Shown piece by piece: positions 16,700 through 25,347 of a stretch of DNA of 64,000 nucleotides (its first letter is position 1; each line of letters starts with the position of its first letter). Made by a program: the position numbers and the translations under genes. The stretch is from Cacconaster sp045642485 (GTDB lineage Bacteria > Bacteroidota > Bacteroidia > Bacteroidales > UBA932). The notes beneath the pieces are model-generated. The model did no database searches and was not told the origin of the DNA. It saw only the letters and a list, made by a program, of their open reading frames with translations. The stretch covers positions 1 through 64,000 of the forward strand of contig JAZUIV010000027.1 in the NCBI GenBank assembly GCA_045642485.1, written 5' to 3'.

Positions 16700-19126
16700 A
16701 TGAAAACACAAAACCTCAGAAAGACCGCGCTGTCCCTGTTATGCGTTGTAGCCACGGCTTCCTGCGGGAACGTTTATAATCCCGGCCGCCACACCATCTG
16801 GTTCGACGAGCCCTGCACTTCTGAGCGGAACTGCTGGGTTCAAACCGAAGAGCCCGAATATGACGGAAATACCGACCCGGATATGAAGAGAGACTTCAAT
16901 CAGGCGTGGGAATACAGGTCGCTGCCCATTGGGAACGGTGACTTCGGTGCGAATATAATGGGTTCCATAGCGGTGGAACGCCTTACTCTCAACGAAAAAT
17001 CGCTTTGGACAGGAGGCCCCGGAATAAAGGCCGGCCCTGAATACTATTGGGACATCAACAAGGAGAGCTGGCATCTTCTGCCCGATGTGCGGAAGGCTCT
17101 CGCCAAAGGTGACTTGGAGAAAGCAGACCGAATCATCGAAGGTAACTTCAACGGAAAACCCGACGAGCAGGACTGCGACCGCCTGGGCACTTACACCACA
17201 CTGGGAGAACTGCTCATCAGTACAGGGCTCGACGAAAATGGCATCAGTTCGTATGTCCGCAAACTTGACATCGATAACTCCGTGGCTACAGTATCGTTCG
17301 AATGCGACGGCCAGAGTTACGAGCGCACATATTTCGCCTCTTATCCGGCTCAATTGATTGCCGCACGCTTCCGCTCCAGCGCAGCGCAGAATCTTTCAAT
17401 AAAATACGGCTGCAGCAGCCTGGCTCACGGCGAGACAGTTCCGGACGGCACTGACGGCACTCTCTTCCGCGGCAGTCTCGACAACAACGGCGAGACATTC
17501 GCCGTCCGCATCAAAGTCCGCGCTCCAAAAGGTGAGGTAAAGATTGAAAACGGAGAGATCAGGGTGAACGGCTCAAAGGAAGTCACAATCCTGGTCACCG
17601 CCGACACGGATTACAGGATAAATTTCAATCCCGCCAGGGATGATGCAAAGGCTTTCGTCGGAGTCGATCCCGAAGCCACAACCGACGATTGGATTTCCAC
17701 CCGGAAAAGTTGGGATGAACTTCTGGCAGAGCACATAGCCGATTACCGCTCCCTTTTCGACAGAGTCAGCCTCAGTCTGCCAGGCCCCGTGAATGAAATC
17801 CCCACAGACATCAGGCTCGCCGCCTACCGTGAAGGAGCCCTGGACAAGGGGCTGGAGGAACTGTATTTCCAGTACGGACGGTATCTTCTGATCTCAAGTT
17901 CCCGCAAGGGCAATCTTCCCGCCAACCTTCAGGGGGTATGGTTGCAGACTGAAGATGCTCCGTGGTCCTCCGACTACCACAACAACATCAATATTCAGAT
18001 GAACTACTGGCCGGCCCTTCCGGACAATCTCGAGGAATGCGCCGGTCCGTTCGTGGATTATATCAAACTTATGGCCGCCACCGGCAGGGACGTTGCGAAG
18101 AAATACTGGAACGCCAGGGGCTGGGCCACTTCAATCTCCTCGAATATCTACGGACTTGCAGGGCCTCTGCCGGCAGGCAGCGTGCATTGGAACTACAATC
18201 CAGGAGCCGCCGCCTGGCTTGCAACCCAGCTGTGGGACATCTACGACTACACCCGCGACAGGCAGTTCCTCTCGCAAACCGTATATCCGGTCATAAAGGA
18301 GTGTGCCGAATTCTGCGAAGATTATCTCTGGCGAAGCCCTGAAGGGTATCTTATGGCAAATCCGTCAGCCTCCTCCGAGCACGGCCACGCCGACGAGGGA
18401 GCAACCTTCGTCCACGGTGTGATGAAGGAACTTCTTCTCGATGCCAGCATCTCTGCACGGGAACTCGGGATTGACGAAGAGTCGGCTGCCAGATGGGAAT
18501 CGATGGCCACGGACATCTATCCGTTCCAAATCGGCCGCTACGGTCAGTTGCAGGAGTGGAGCAAGGACATCGATGACCCTGACGACCATCACAGGCACGT
18601 CAACCATCTTTTCGCCCTGCATCCGGGAAGGCTCATATCCCCCCTCTCCAACCCTGAGTTGGCGGAAGCCTGCAAAGTGACGCTCAATCACCGCGGAGAC
18701 GCATCCACCGGATGGTCAATGGGCTGGAAACTCAATCAGTGGGCACGACTGCTTGACGGCAACAGGGCATACACGCTTTACCGGACACTTCTCAGCCAGG
18801 GCACTGCAGACAATCTGTGGGACATTCATCCGCCTTTCCAGATTGACGGCAATTTCGGAGGCACGGCCGGCATTACGGAGATGCTTCTCCAGAGTCACGA
18901 CGGCTGTATCAACCTCCTCCCCGCCCTTCCCGACGAGTGGGCCGAAGGCAGTGTCACCGGCCTGAGGGCCAGAGGAAACTTCACCGTGGATATCTTCTGG
19001 AAAGACGGGCGGCTTACAAAAGCCCTGATTACCAGTGGCAGCGGTCTGCCTTGCAAAGTGCGCTGCGGCGACACGGTCAAGGATTTCCAACCGTCTGCCG
19101 GACAGACCGTGGAATTCACGCTGTAG
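16700..19126 (+). CDS. GH95-family alpha-L-fucosidase, lipoprotein
   Basis: 808 aa, with a lipoprotein-type signal (lipobox ending ATASC). The N-terminal beta domain (DEPAKxW-like region from about 60) precedes an (alpha/alpha)6 barrel. The GH95 catalytic set is visible: paired Asn in NNINIQMNYWP (about 427-432), the acid Glu in NPSASSEHG (about 560) and the Asp in FQIDGNFGG (about 716). The family cleaves terminal alpha-1,2-L-fucose (or L-galactose) from host glycans or plant xyloglucan by inversion. No SusC/SusD pair lies nearby, so this is not a typical polysaccharide utilisation locus. Confidence 0.9.
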   Translation: MKTQNLRKTALSLLCVVATASCGNVYNPGRHTIWFDEPCTSERNCWVQTEEPEYDGNTDPDMKRDFNQAWEYRSLPIGNGDFGANIMGSIAVERLTLNEKSLWTGGPGIKAGPEYYWDINKESWHLLPDVRKALAKGDLEKADRIIEGNFNGKPDEQDCDRLGTYTTLGELLISTGLDENGISSYVRKLDIDNSVATVSFECDGQSYERTYFASYPAQLIAARFRSSAAQNLSIKYGCSSLAHGETVPDGTDGTLFRGSLDNNGETFAVRIKVRAPKGEVKIENGEIRVNGSKEVTILVTADTDYRINFNPARDDAKAFVGVDPEATTDDWISTRKSWDELLAEHIADYRSLFDRVSLSLPGPVNEIPTDIRLAAYREGALDKGLEELYFQYGRYLLISSSRKGNLPANLQGVWLQTEDAPWSSDYHNNINIQMNYWPALPDNLEECAGPFVDYIKLMAATGRDVAKKYWNARGWATSISSNIYGLAGPLPAGSVHWNYNPGAAAWLATQLWDIYDYTRDRQFLSQTVYPVIKECAEFCEDYLWRSPEGYLMANPSASSEHGHADEGATFVHGVMKELLLDASISARELGIDEESAARWESMATDIYPFQIGRYGQLQEWSKDIDDPDDHHRHVNHLFALHPGRLISPLSNPELAEACKVTLNHRGDASTGWSMGWKLNQWARLLDGNRAYTLYRTLLSQGTADNLWDIHPPFQIDGNFGGTAGITEMLLQSHDGCINLLPALPDEWAEGSVTGLRARGNFTVDIFWKDGRLTKALITSGSGLPCKVRCGDTVKDFQPSAGQTVEFTL

Positions 19127-19157
19127 TCCCGAAGCACTTCGTACAGACGTGCGGAGT

Positions 19158-20321
19158 TCATTCATCGCGCAGGGCATCGATAGGGTCGAGGGCGGCGGCG
19201 CGTTTTGCAGGGAGCAGTCCTGAAAGGAGACTGACAACCAGGCATAGCGCCACAGCCCGCAGGACCCAGCCCCACGGCACCGAAAAATCCCCGTCCATAA
19301 CGAAAGCGGCCAGATTGCCGAACAATATGCCGGCCAGTATTCCGGCAGCACCTCCGGCCTGCCCTATCAGCACGGCTTCGAGCAGGAACTGACGCCCAAT
19401 GTCCGAATCTCTCGCGCCCAGAGACTTCCTCAGTCCGATTTCCTTTGTCCTTTCCCTGACGGAGACGAGCATTATGTTCATAAGCCCCACGGAGGCACCC
19501 AGAAGCGTAATCAGGCCTATCGCCAGCGCCGCGGCCGAAAGTTTGTCCTTAATGGAGGCGAGCCCCTCCTCTGCGGCATTGCTCTTCACTATTTCGAAAT
19601 CCGGGGATGAGGAGGCATTCAGACGCCTTATCCCCCGGAAAAGTGATGAAGCACATTCCGCCGCCTCCCCGATATCCATCGAAGATACGGGTACCACATC
19701 GATGCATATCCCCTCCCCTTCTGTCAGAGGGACCAGGACGGTATTGTCCAGACTCGCCCCGAAGACAGCCCCGCGCCTTTCGAGACTGCCCACAACCTGA
19801 TACCTCCCGGAGCCCAGCGTGACCGTATTCCCCACTCCGTCACCCTCTCCGAACAATTTGCGCCTCACATTGTCCCCAAGCACAATGACGGAACTGCGCA
19901 TCGAGACATCCGACGCCGTAATGCCCCTGCCGGCGGCAATCGCTCCACCCTGGCAGGAGAGATAATTCTCATCCGTGCACATTACACTCACCACTGGGTC
20001 GGTCACAGTGCCGTTGCCGGAGACCCTCGCCACAATATCGGAACATCTGTAGAGAGAAACGGAGCGGGCGAAATCCGCCTCCGACGAGAAGAGAAAAGCC
20101 TGACGCAGAGTGATTTCAGGACTGTTTTCCGCAGCGGAGACCGTAAACATACCGGCACCCATCCTCCCGAAACTCCCCGCCACCTCCGCTGACATAATCC
20201 CAATGGCGGTCTGAATGGCCACCAGGGACATTATCCCCACGGCAATGACGGCTACTGTCAGCCGGGTTCTCAATCTGTTGGAGCGCAACGCTTCAAAGGC
20301 TGTTTCCAAATTGACTTCCAT
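19158..20321 (-). CDS. ABC transporter permease, MacB/FtsX type
   Basis: 387 aa from ATG 20321. An in-frame ATG at 20351 is excluded because a -7 element (20349-20356) overlaps it. Topology is MacB-like: one N-terminal membrane segment (about 20-45), a large MacB_PCD periplasmic domain, then three C-terminal segments with the FtsX motif VRERTKEIGLRKSLGA between them. Such permeases work with a MacB-type ATPase in macrolide, lipoprotein or peptide export or in envelope signalling; no ATPase gene is adjacent. It converges on the fucosidase gene with a 31-nt gap. Confidence 0.85.
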   Translation of the reverse strand: MEVNLETAFEALRSNRLRTRLTVAVIAVGIMSLVAIQTAIGIMSAEVAGSFGRMGAGMFTVSAAENSPEITLRQAFLFSSEADFARSVSLYRCSDIVARVSGNGTVTDPVVSVMCTDENYLSCQGGAIAAGRGITASDVSMRSSVIVLGDNVRRKLFGEGDGVGNTVTLGSGRYQVVGSLERRGAVFGASLDNTVLVPLTEGEGICIDVVPVSSMDIGEAAECASSLFRGIRRLNASSSPDFEIVKSNAAEEGLASIKDKLSAAALAIGLITLLGASVGLMNIMLVSVRERTKEIGLRKSLGARDSDIGRQFLLEAVLIGQAGGAAGILAGILFGNLAAFVMDGDFSVPWGWVLRAVALCLVVSLLSGLLPAKRAAALDPIDALRDE

Positions 20322-20348
20322 AATTTTCAGACACAGTTTTTTGATATT

Positions 20349-20356
20349 CAAAAGTA
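20349..20356 (-). promoter_or_regulatory. -7 promoter element of the MacB/FtsX-type permease gene
   Basis: The minus strand reads TACTTTTG, a full TAnnTTTG match, giving a leader of about 20-25 nt to ATG 20321. It decides the start codon, because an upstream ATG at 20351 would lie inside it. The -33 is weak. Confidence 0.55.
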
Positions 20357-20377
20357 GGAAATTAGGATTTGTTGAAG

Positions 20378-20385
20378 TAACTTTG
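20378..20385 (+). promoter_or_regulatory. -7 promoter element of rluB
   Basis: TAACTTTG matches TAnnTTTG and ends only 4 nt before ATG 20390, so the transcript should begin at or next to the start codon. No good -33 was found. The divergent permease -7 lies 21 nt upstream. Confidence 0.6.
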
Positions 20386-20389
20386 CAAT

Positions 20390-21187
20390 ATGCTGAAAAA
20401 TAAGAAAAACATAACCGTTCCGGCCGGAGCGCGCAGAAAAATAAATAAAAGTGAGAAGGCGGACGACGGATTGGTCCGTCTCAACAAATTCATCGCCAAT
20501 TGCGGGATATGTTCCCGCAGGGAGGCCGACACCTTCATCTCGACAGGTCTTGTCAAGGTAAACGGCAAAATCGTCACAGAACTGGGGACAAAAGTCGATC
20601 CCGCAAAGGACGAAATCCGCTTCAACGGAGAGAGGCTCAAGGGTGAGAAGAAAGTCTATATCCTGATGAACAAGCCCAAGGATTATGTCACCACTCTTTC
20701 CGACCCTCACGCCGAAAAGACTGTGATGGACCTGATAAGCAGGGAGAAATGTCCCGAGAGGGTCTATCCGGTGGGCCGTCTGGACAAGGCTACTACCGGC
20801 GTGCTCCTCTTCACCAACGACGGAGCCTTGGCGGACAGCCTGATACACCCTTCCCGCCAGGTGAAGAAAATCTACCACGTATTCCTCGACAAGAATCTCA
20901 GGAAAGCCGACTTCGACGCAATCCTCAACGGCGTCACTCTTGAAGACGGCCCGATAGCCGCTGACAGCCTTTCCTATGTGGATGAGGACAAGGCCCAGGT
21001 CGGGCTCGAAATCCACAGCGGCCGCAACCGTATCGTCAGGCGCATTTTCGAGAGTCTGGGCTACCGCGTCAAGAAACTCGACAGGGTCTATTTCGCCGGC
21101 CTGACCAAGAAAAACATCCGTCGTGGGGAGTGGAGATTCCTCACTGAGGCTGAAATCAATCTTCTCAAGATGGGGGCTGTGCGATGA
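20390..21187 (+). CDS. rluB: 23S rRNA pseudouridine synthase, RluB/RsuA family
   Basis: 265 aa. A basic tail (residues 1-25) precedes an S4 RNA-binding domain (VRLNKFIANCGICSRREAD, about 29-47). The catalytic domain has the RsuA-family motif GRLDKATTGVLL with the nucleophile D132. The family isomerises a uridine in 16S or 23S rRNA; RluB is the closest guess. It is the first gene of rluB-era-parC-aroK, with its stop overlapping the era start by 4 nt. The promoter lies so close that the mRNA is probably leaderless. Confidence 0.88.
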   Translation: MLKNKKNITVPAGARRKINKSEKADDGLVRLNKFIANCGICSRREADTFISTGLVKVNGKIVTELGTKVDPAKDEIRFNGERLKGEKKVYILMNKPKDYVTTLSDPHAEKTVMDLISREKCPERVYPVGRLDKATTGVLLFTNDGALADSLIHPSRQVKKIYHVFLDKNLRKADFDAILNGVTLEDGPIAADSLSYVDEDKAQVGLEIHSGRNRIVRRIFESLGYRVKKLDRVYFAGLTKKNIRRGEWRFLTEAEINLLKMGAVR

Positions 21188-22062
21188 AAGCAGGCTTCGT
21201 CAACATCATAGGCAATCCCAACGTGGGCAAGTCCACGCTGATGAATGCCCTTGTGGGAGAAAAACTTTCAATCGTCACTTCCAAAGCCCAGACGACAAGA
21301 CACCGCATAATGGGGATCGTCAACGGAGACGATTACCAGATTGTCTATTCCGACACGCCGGGAATCCTGAAGCCCGCCTATGAACTCCAGCGCAGTATGC
21401 TGGAATTCGTCGATACGGCCATCGGAGACGCCGACATCATCCTCTACGTGACAGACGTGGTGGAGAAAAAGGACAAGAACGCCGCATACGTGGAGAAACT
21501 CTCCCGGCTCACCTGTCCTGTCATCATCGTCATCAACAAGATAGACATCAGCGGCCAGGAAGAGGTATCGGCGCTTATGGCACAGTGGAAGGAACTGGTA
21601 CCGAACGCCGTCATCTTCCCCGCCTCGGCGATGGAGAAGTTCAACCTGGAGAACATCTTCGACGAAATAGTAAGGAATCTGCCCGAGAATCCCGCCTGGT
21701 TCGACCAGGACCAGTTCACGGACAAGAGCCTCCGCTTTTTCGCCTCCGAAATCATACGCGGGAAGATTCTCGAAAACTACACGAAGGAAATCCCCTACTG
21801 CACTGAAGTGGTGATTGAAAGTTTCAAGGAAGGTGCCGAAAGATATGACATAAGCGCTGTAATCAACGTAATGCGCGACTCCCAGAAAGGAATCATAATC
21901 GGCAAAAACGGCCTATCCCTGAAAAAAACAGCAACAGCCGCCCGGTTGGATATGGAGACTTTTTTTGAAAAAAAAGTATTTTTGCAAGTGTACGTCAAAG
22001 TGGAGCCCGGATGGAGGGAGAACCGCAGGATGTTGAAGAGATTCGGATATATTCTTGATTAA
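21184..22062 (+). CDS. era: GTPase Era
   Basis: 292 aa. The G domain has G1 GNPNVGKST, an Era-specific KAQTTRHRIMG switch I, G3 DTPG and G4 NKID. The C-terminal KH domain includes GIIIGKNGLSLKKT. Era binds the 3' end of 16S rRNA and helps 30S assembly. The length is normal. The start overlaps the rluB stop, joining two ribosome-maturation genes. Confidence 0.96.
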   Translation: MKAGFVNIIGNPNVGKSTLMNALVGEKLSIVTSKAQTTRHRIMGIVNGDDYQIVYSDTPGILKPAYELQRSMLEFVDTAIGDADIILYVTDVVEKKDKNAAYVEKLSRLTCPVIIVINKIDISGQEEVSALMAQWKELVPNAVIFPASAMEKFNLENIFDEIVRNLPENPAWFDQDQFTDKSLRFFASEIIRGKILENYTKEIPYCTEVVIESFKEGAERYDISAVINVMRDSQKGIIIGKNGLSLKKTATAARLDMETFFEKKVFLQVYVKVEPGWRENRRMLKRFGYILD

Positions 22063-22074
22063 GCCTATATACAG

Positions 22075-24819
22075 ATGAGTAAAGACGACGAAATCCTGGA
22101 TGACGAGATTTATCAGGAGCAGGAGATGACAGATTCCGACGTTGCTGACGATGACAGCGAGGTACTGGAAAGCGAAGAGATTGACAGCGAAGATGAAGAC
22201 AGATACGAGCGGCTTGTGGCCGACGGAGAGAACCGGTACAAACTTTCGGGTATGTACAAGGACTGGTTTCTTGATTATGCCTCGTATGTCATTCTGGACC
22301 GTGCCGTACCTCAGATTGAAGATGGCCTGAAGCCCGTGCAGCGCCGTATCCTACACGCGATGCAAAAGGTGGATGACGGTCACTATCACAAAGTTGCAGG
22401 GATTGTCGGAGATACTATGAAATATCACCCGCACGGAGACGCCTCCATCAAGGACGCTCTTGTGGGTCTCGGGCAGAAAGAATATCTGATAGACTGTCAG
22501 GGAAACTGGGGCAACATCTTCACCGGTGACAGCGCGGCCGCTTCCCGATACATCGAGGCAAGGCTGAGCAAATTCGCCCTCGAAGTGGCGTTCAACAAGA
22601 AAATAACGGAATGGGTGCCATCCTATGACGGGACCAACAAGGAGCCGGTCGTTCTGCCGATGAAATTCCCCCTGCTGCTGGCTCAGGGAACCGAAGGCAT
22701 TGCAGTAGGCCTCGCCGTAAAGGTGCTCCCCCACAACTTCAACGAACTGATGGACGCCTGCATAGCGGCTCTGCGGGGAAAGCCTTTCGAACTTTACCCC
22801 GACTTCCCCACCGGCGGCCTGATGGACTGTTCAAAGTACAACAACGGCCTGCGCGGGGGGAAAATCAAAGTCCGTGCAAGGATTATCAAGACAGACCGCA
22901 AGACTCTGAGCATCACCGAACTGCCTTTCGGGCAAACCACGGAGAGCCTGATCGATTCTATAATCAAAGCCAACGACAAAGGCAAAATCAAAATCAAGAA
23001 GATTGACGATATGTCCTCCGACAGCGTGGAAATCAACATCACGCTCCAGAACGACATCTCGCCCGACAAGACAATCGACGCCCTGTACGCCTTCACCAAC
23101 TGCGAAGTCTCCATCTCCCCCAACGCCTGCGTCATCAAGGACCGCAAGCCCCACTTTATGGGAGTTGACGAGATTCTCCGTTTCAACGCCGGCCACACAA
23201 AAGACCTCTTTGAACAGGAACTGAAGATAATCCTCGACGAACTGGAGGCCGACTGGCATTTCAGTTCCCTGGAGAAAATATTCTTCGAAAAGAAGGTCTA
23301 CCGCATCCTTGAGAATGAGGCCTCAAGCTGGGAGGAACAGTTGCGCGACGTGGAGGCCGGGATGCTCCAATATCAGAATCTGCTCCGCAGACCGATCACC
23401 CACGAAGATATCGGAAAACTTGTTGAGAAGCCGGTCAGGAAAATCTCCCGCTTCGACATCAAGGCCGCGGATGAGAAAATCAGAGGCATCGAAGCCGACA
23501 TAGACGAAGTCCGCAACAATCTAGAACACCTCACCGACTTTACCGTCAGATATTTCCAGACCCTGAAGCGGAAATACGGAGCCGCCTACCCGAGAAAGAC
23601 CGAAATCACCGCATTCGAGAACATACAGGCCGAGAAGGTCATCACCCTCAACGCGAAGTTGTATGCCAACTTTGCAGACGGCTTCATCGGCACTGACCAG
23701 AAGAAAATCGACGGCGCCCAGTTCATCAGCGACTGCTCCGACATAGCTGACGTGGTGGTCTTCCGCAAGAACGGGCACTATATGGTTACCAAAATCCGTG
23801 ACAAGGCCTTCGTAGGCAAGGACATCATCCACGTGCAGGTGTTTACCAAAGGTGACGAAAGGACCGTCTACAACGCAATTTACCGCGACGGCAAAAACGG
23901 CGGGGCCTACTATGCCAAGCGTTTCTCGATAACCGGCATCACCCGTGACAAGGAATATGACCTGACTATGGGGACAGAGGGTTCAACCGTAATGTGGTTC
24001 ACCGCAAACGGCAACGGAGAAGCCGAAACGCTGAAAATCGTCTATAAGCCACGCCCGAAACTGAAGAAACTCACCGATGACTACAATTTCGCAGACCTTG
24101 CCATCAAAGGAAGGTCGTCCCGCGGCAACATAGTCACCAACAGGAACATAATATCAAGAATAACGCTCAGGAGCAAGGGTGTCTCCACCCTGTCGGGCAA
24201 ACAGATATGGTTTGACAGCGACATCAACCGGCTCATTGACACCGACCACGGCCTTTACCTGGGAGAATTCAACGACGGTGACAGCATTCTGGTTGTCTGC
24301 AGCGACGGCACCTTCTACACCACCTCCTTCGACCTTGCGAACCACTATCAGGGAGACATCATCCGGATAGAAAAGCTGGACAGCGAAAAAATATTCTCCG
24401 TCCTGTACTACGACGCCGGAGCGAAAGCATACTATATCAAGAGGTTCCCCTTCGAAGCCAACAGCGGAATGCCTCAGAGCTTCATCGGGGATGAAAAAGG
24501 CTCCAGGCTGATAGAAATCAGCAGCGACCTCTTCCCACAGTTGCTTGTCACCTTCGGAGGCAAGAATGCATCAAGGGAAGAAGAAGCCATCGACGTGGAG
24601 CAGTTCATCGGGCAGAAGAGTTTCCGCGCAAGAGGAAAGAAAGTCTCGTCCTACGAAATTGCGGAAGTCAGGTTCATAGAACCTCTCGAAAAGGAGATTG
24701 TCCCTTCTGAGAAAGAACCGGCCGAAGAGAATCCCGGAGAAGACACCGAAGATACAGGGGCAGAGGTTAATGACGCAGGGCCGCTTTTAGGCTCCGACGG
24801 AGAGCCGGTGCTTTTCTGA
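22075..24819 (+). CDS. parC: DNA topoisomerase IV subunit A (GyrA/ParC family)
   Basis: 914 aa. The breakage-reunion domain starts near residue 55 with YASYVILDRAVPQIEDGLKP, includes HPHGDASI, and has the active-site Tyr159 in AASRYIEARL. The C-terminal region carries degenerate beta-pinwheel repeats without an obvious canonical GyrA box, which favours ParC over GyrA. An unusual acidic N-terminal extension (about 50 residues rich in Asp/Glu) and an acidic C-terminal tail flank the enzyme. Together with a ParE partner, not in this window, it decatenates chromosomes. It sits 12 nt after era. Confidence 0.88.
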   Translation: MSKDDEILDDEIYQEQEMTDSDVADDDSEVLESEEIDSEDEDRYERLVADGENRYKLSGMYKDWFLDYASYVILDRAVPQIEDGLKPVQRRILHAMQKVDDGHYHKVAGIVGDTMKYHPHGDASIKDALVGLGQKEYLIDCQGNWGNIFTGDSAAASRYIEARLSKFALEVAFNKKITEWVPSYDGTNKEPVVLPMKFPLLLAQGTEGIAVGLAVKVLPHNFNELMDACIAALRGKPFELYPDFPTGGLMDCSKYNNGLRGGKIKVRARIIKTDRKTLSITELPFGQTTESLIDSIIKANDKGKIKIKKIDDMSSDSVEINITLQNDISPDKTIDALYAFTNCEVSISPNACVIKDRKPHFMGVDEILRFNAGHTKDLFEQELKIILDELEADWHFSSLEKIFFEKKVYRILENEASSWEEQLRDVEAGMLQYQNLLRRPITHEDIGKLVEKPVRKISRFDIKAADEKIRGIEADIDEVRNNLEHLTDFTVRYFQTLKRKYGAAYPRKTEITAFENIQAEKVITLNAKLYANFADGFIGTDQKKIDGAQFISDCSDIADVVVFRKNGHYMVTKIRDKAFVGKDIIHVQVFTKGDERTVYNAIYRDGKNGGAYYAKRFSITGITRDKEYDLTMGTEGSTVMWFTANGNGEAETLKIVYKPRPKLKKLTDDYNFADLAIKGRSSRGNIVTNRNIISRITLRSKGVSTLSGKQIWFDSDINRLIDTDHGLYLGEFNDGDSILVVCSDGTFYTTSFDLANHYQGDIIRIEKLDSEKIFSVLYYDAGAKAYYIKRFPFEANSGMPQSFIGDEKGSRLIEISSDLFPQLLVTFGGKNASREEEAIDVEQFIGQKSFRARGKKVSSYEIAEVRFIEPLEKEIVPSEKEPAEENPGEDTEDTGAEVNDAGPLLGSDGEPVLF

Positions 24820-24831
24820 CAGGAGGAGATT

Positions 24832-25347
24832 ATGACTGTCGCGCTTACCGGCTTCATGGCCTGTGGAAAAAGTACATTCGGAAGGGCCGCCGCCGAACTC
24901 CTGGGATGGAATTTCATCGACCTTGACCGGGAGATAGAAAATGCTCACGGTAAGGTTGCCGAAATCTTCTCCCGCGGAGGAGAGCCGCTTTTCCGGGAAT
25001 TGGAATCCCGCACCCTCGAATCTGTCCTGGCCGGCTGCTCCGGCAGTGACTGCATCATTGCTCTTGGAGGCGGCACTGTGCTCTCCGACACCAATATGTC
25101 CATTCTCCGCAGTGAAGGCGTCTTCATCATCTGGCTCGACACCGCATTCGGGATAATCCTGTCAGAACTCTCAAACTCGGAAAGGCCATTGGTGAAGAAA
25201 AAGAGCACGGATGAAATCCGCGCCCTTTATGACTTGAGGAAAAGCCGCTATGAGAGTTGCGCCGACGCTTCTGTCAGGATTGAAGACACTGATTTCAAAT
25301 CCGCCATCGAAAACATCGCCGCAACCGCAAAGGGCGCTAATAGGTAA
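24832..25347 (+). CDS. aroK: Shikimate kinase
   Basis: 171 aa P-loop kinase. The Walker A segment is GFMACGKST (7-15), the shikimate-binding Asp is in FIDLDREIE, and GGG in ALGGGTVL binds the substrate. It makes shikimate 3-phosphate for aromatic amino acids. A good ribosome site (GGAGGAG) sits 5-11 nt before the ATG, which is uncommon in this window. It is the last gene of the rluB operon, and its 3' end overlaps the convergent metallophosphoesterase gene by 11 nt. Confidence 0.93.
   Translation: MTVALTGFMACGKSTFGRAAAELLGWNFIDLDREIENAHGKVAEIFSRGGEPLFRELESRTLESVLAGCSGSDCIIALGGGTVLSDTNMSILRSEGVFIIWLDTAFGIILSELSNSERPLVKKKSTDEIRALYDLRKSRYESCADASVRIEDTDFKSAIENIAATAKGANR

Noticed and set aside
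19141..19149. GTACAGACG as a third copy of the 19-nt repeat
   Set aside because: Only nine bases match, which is expected by chance in 64 kb; kept only as a weak hint in the repeat finding.
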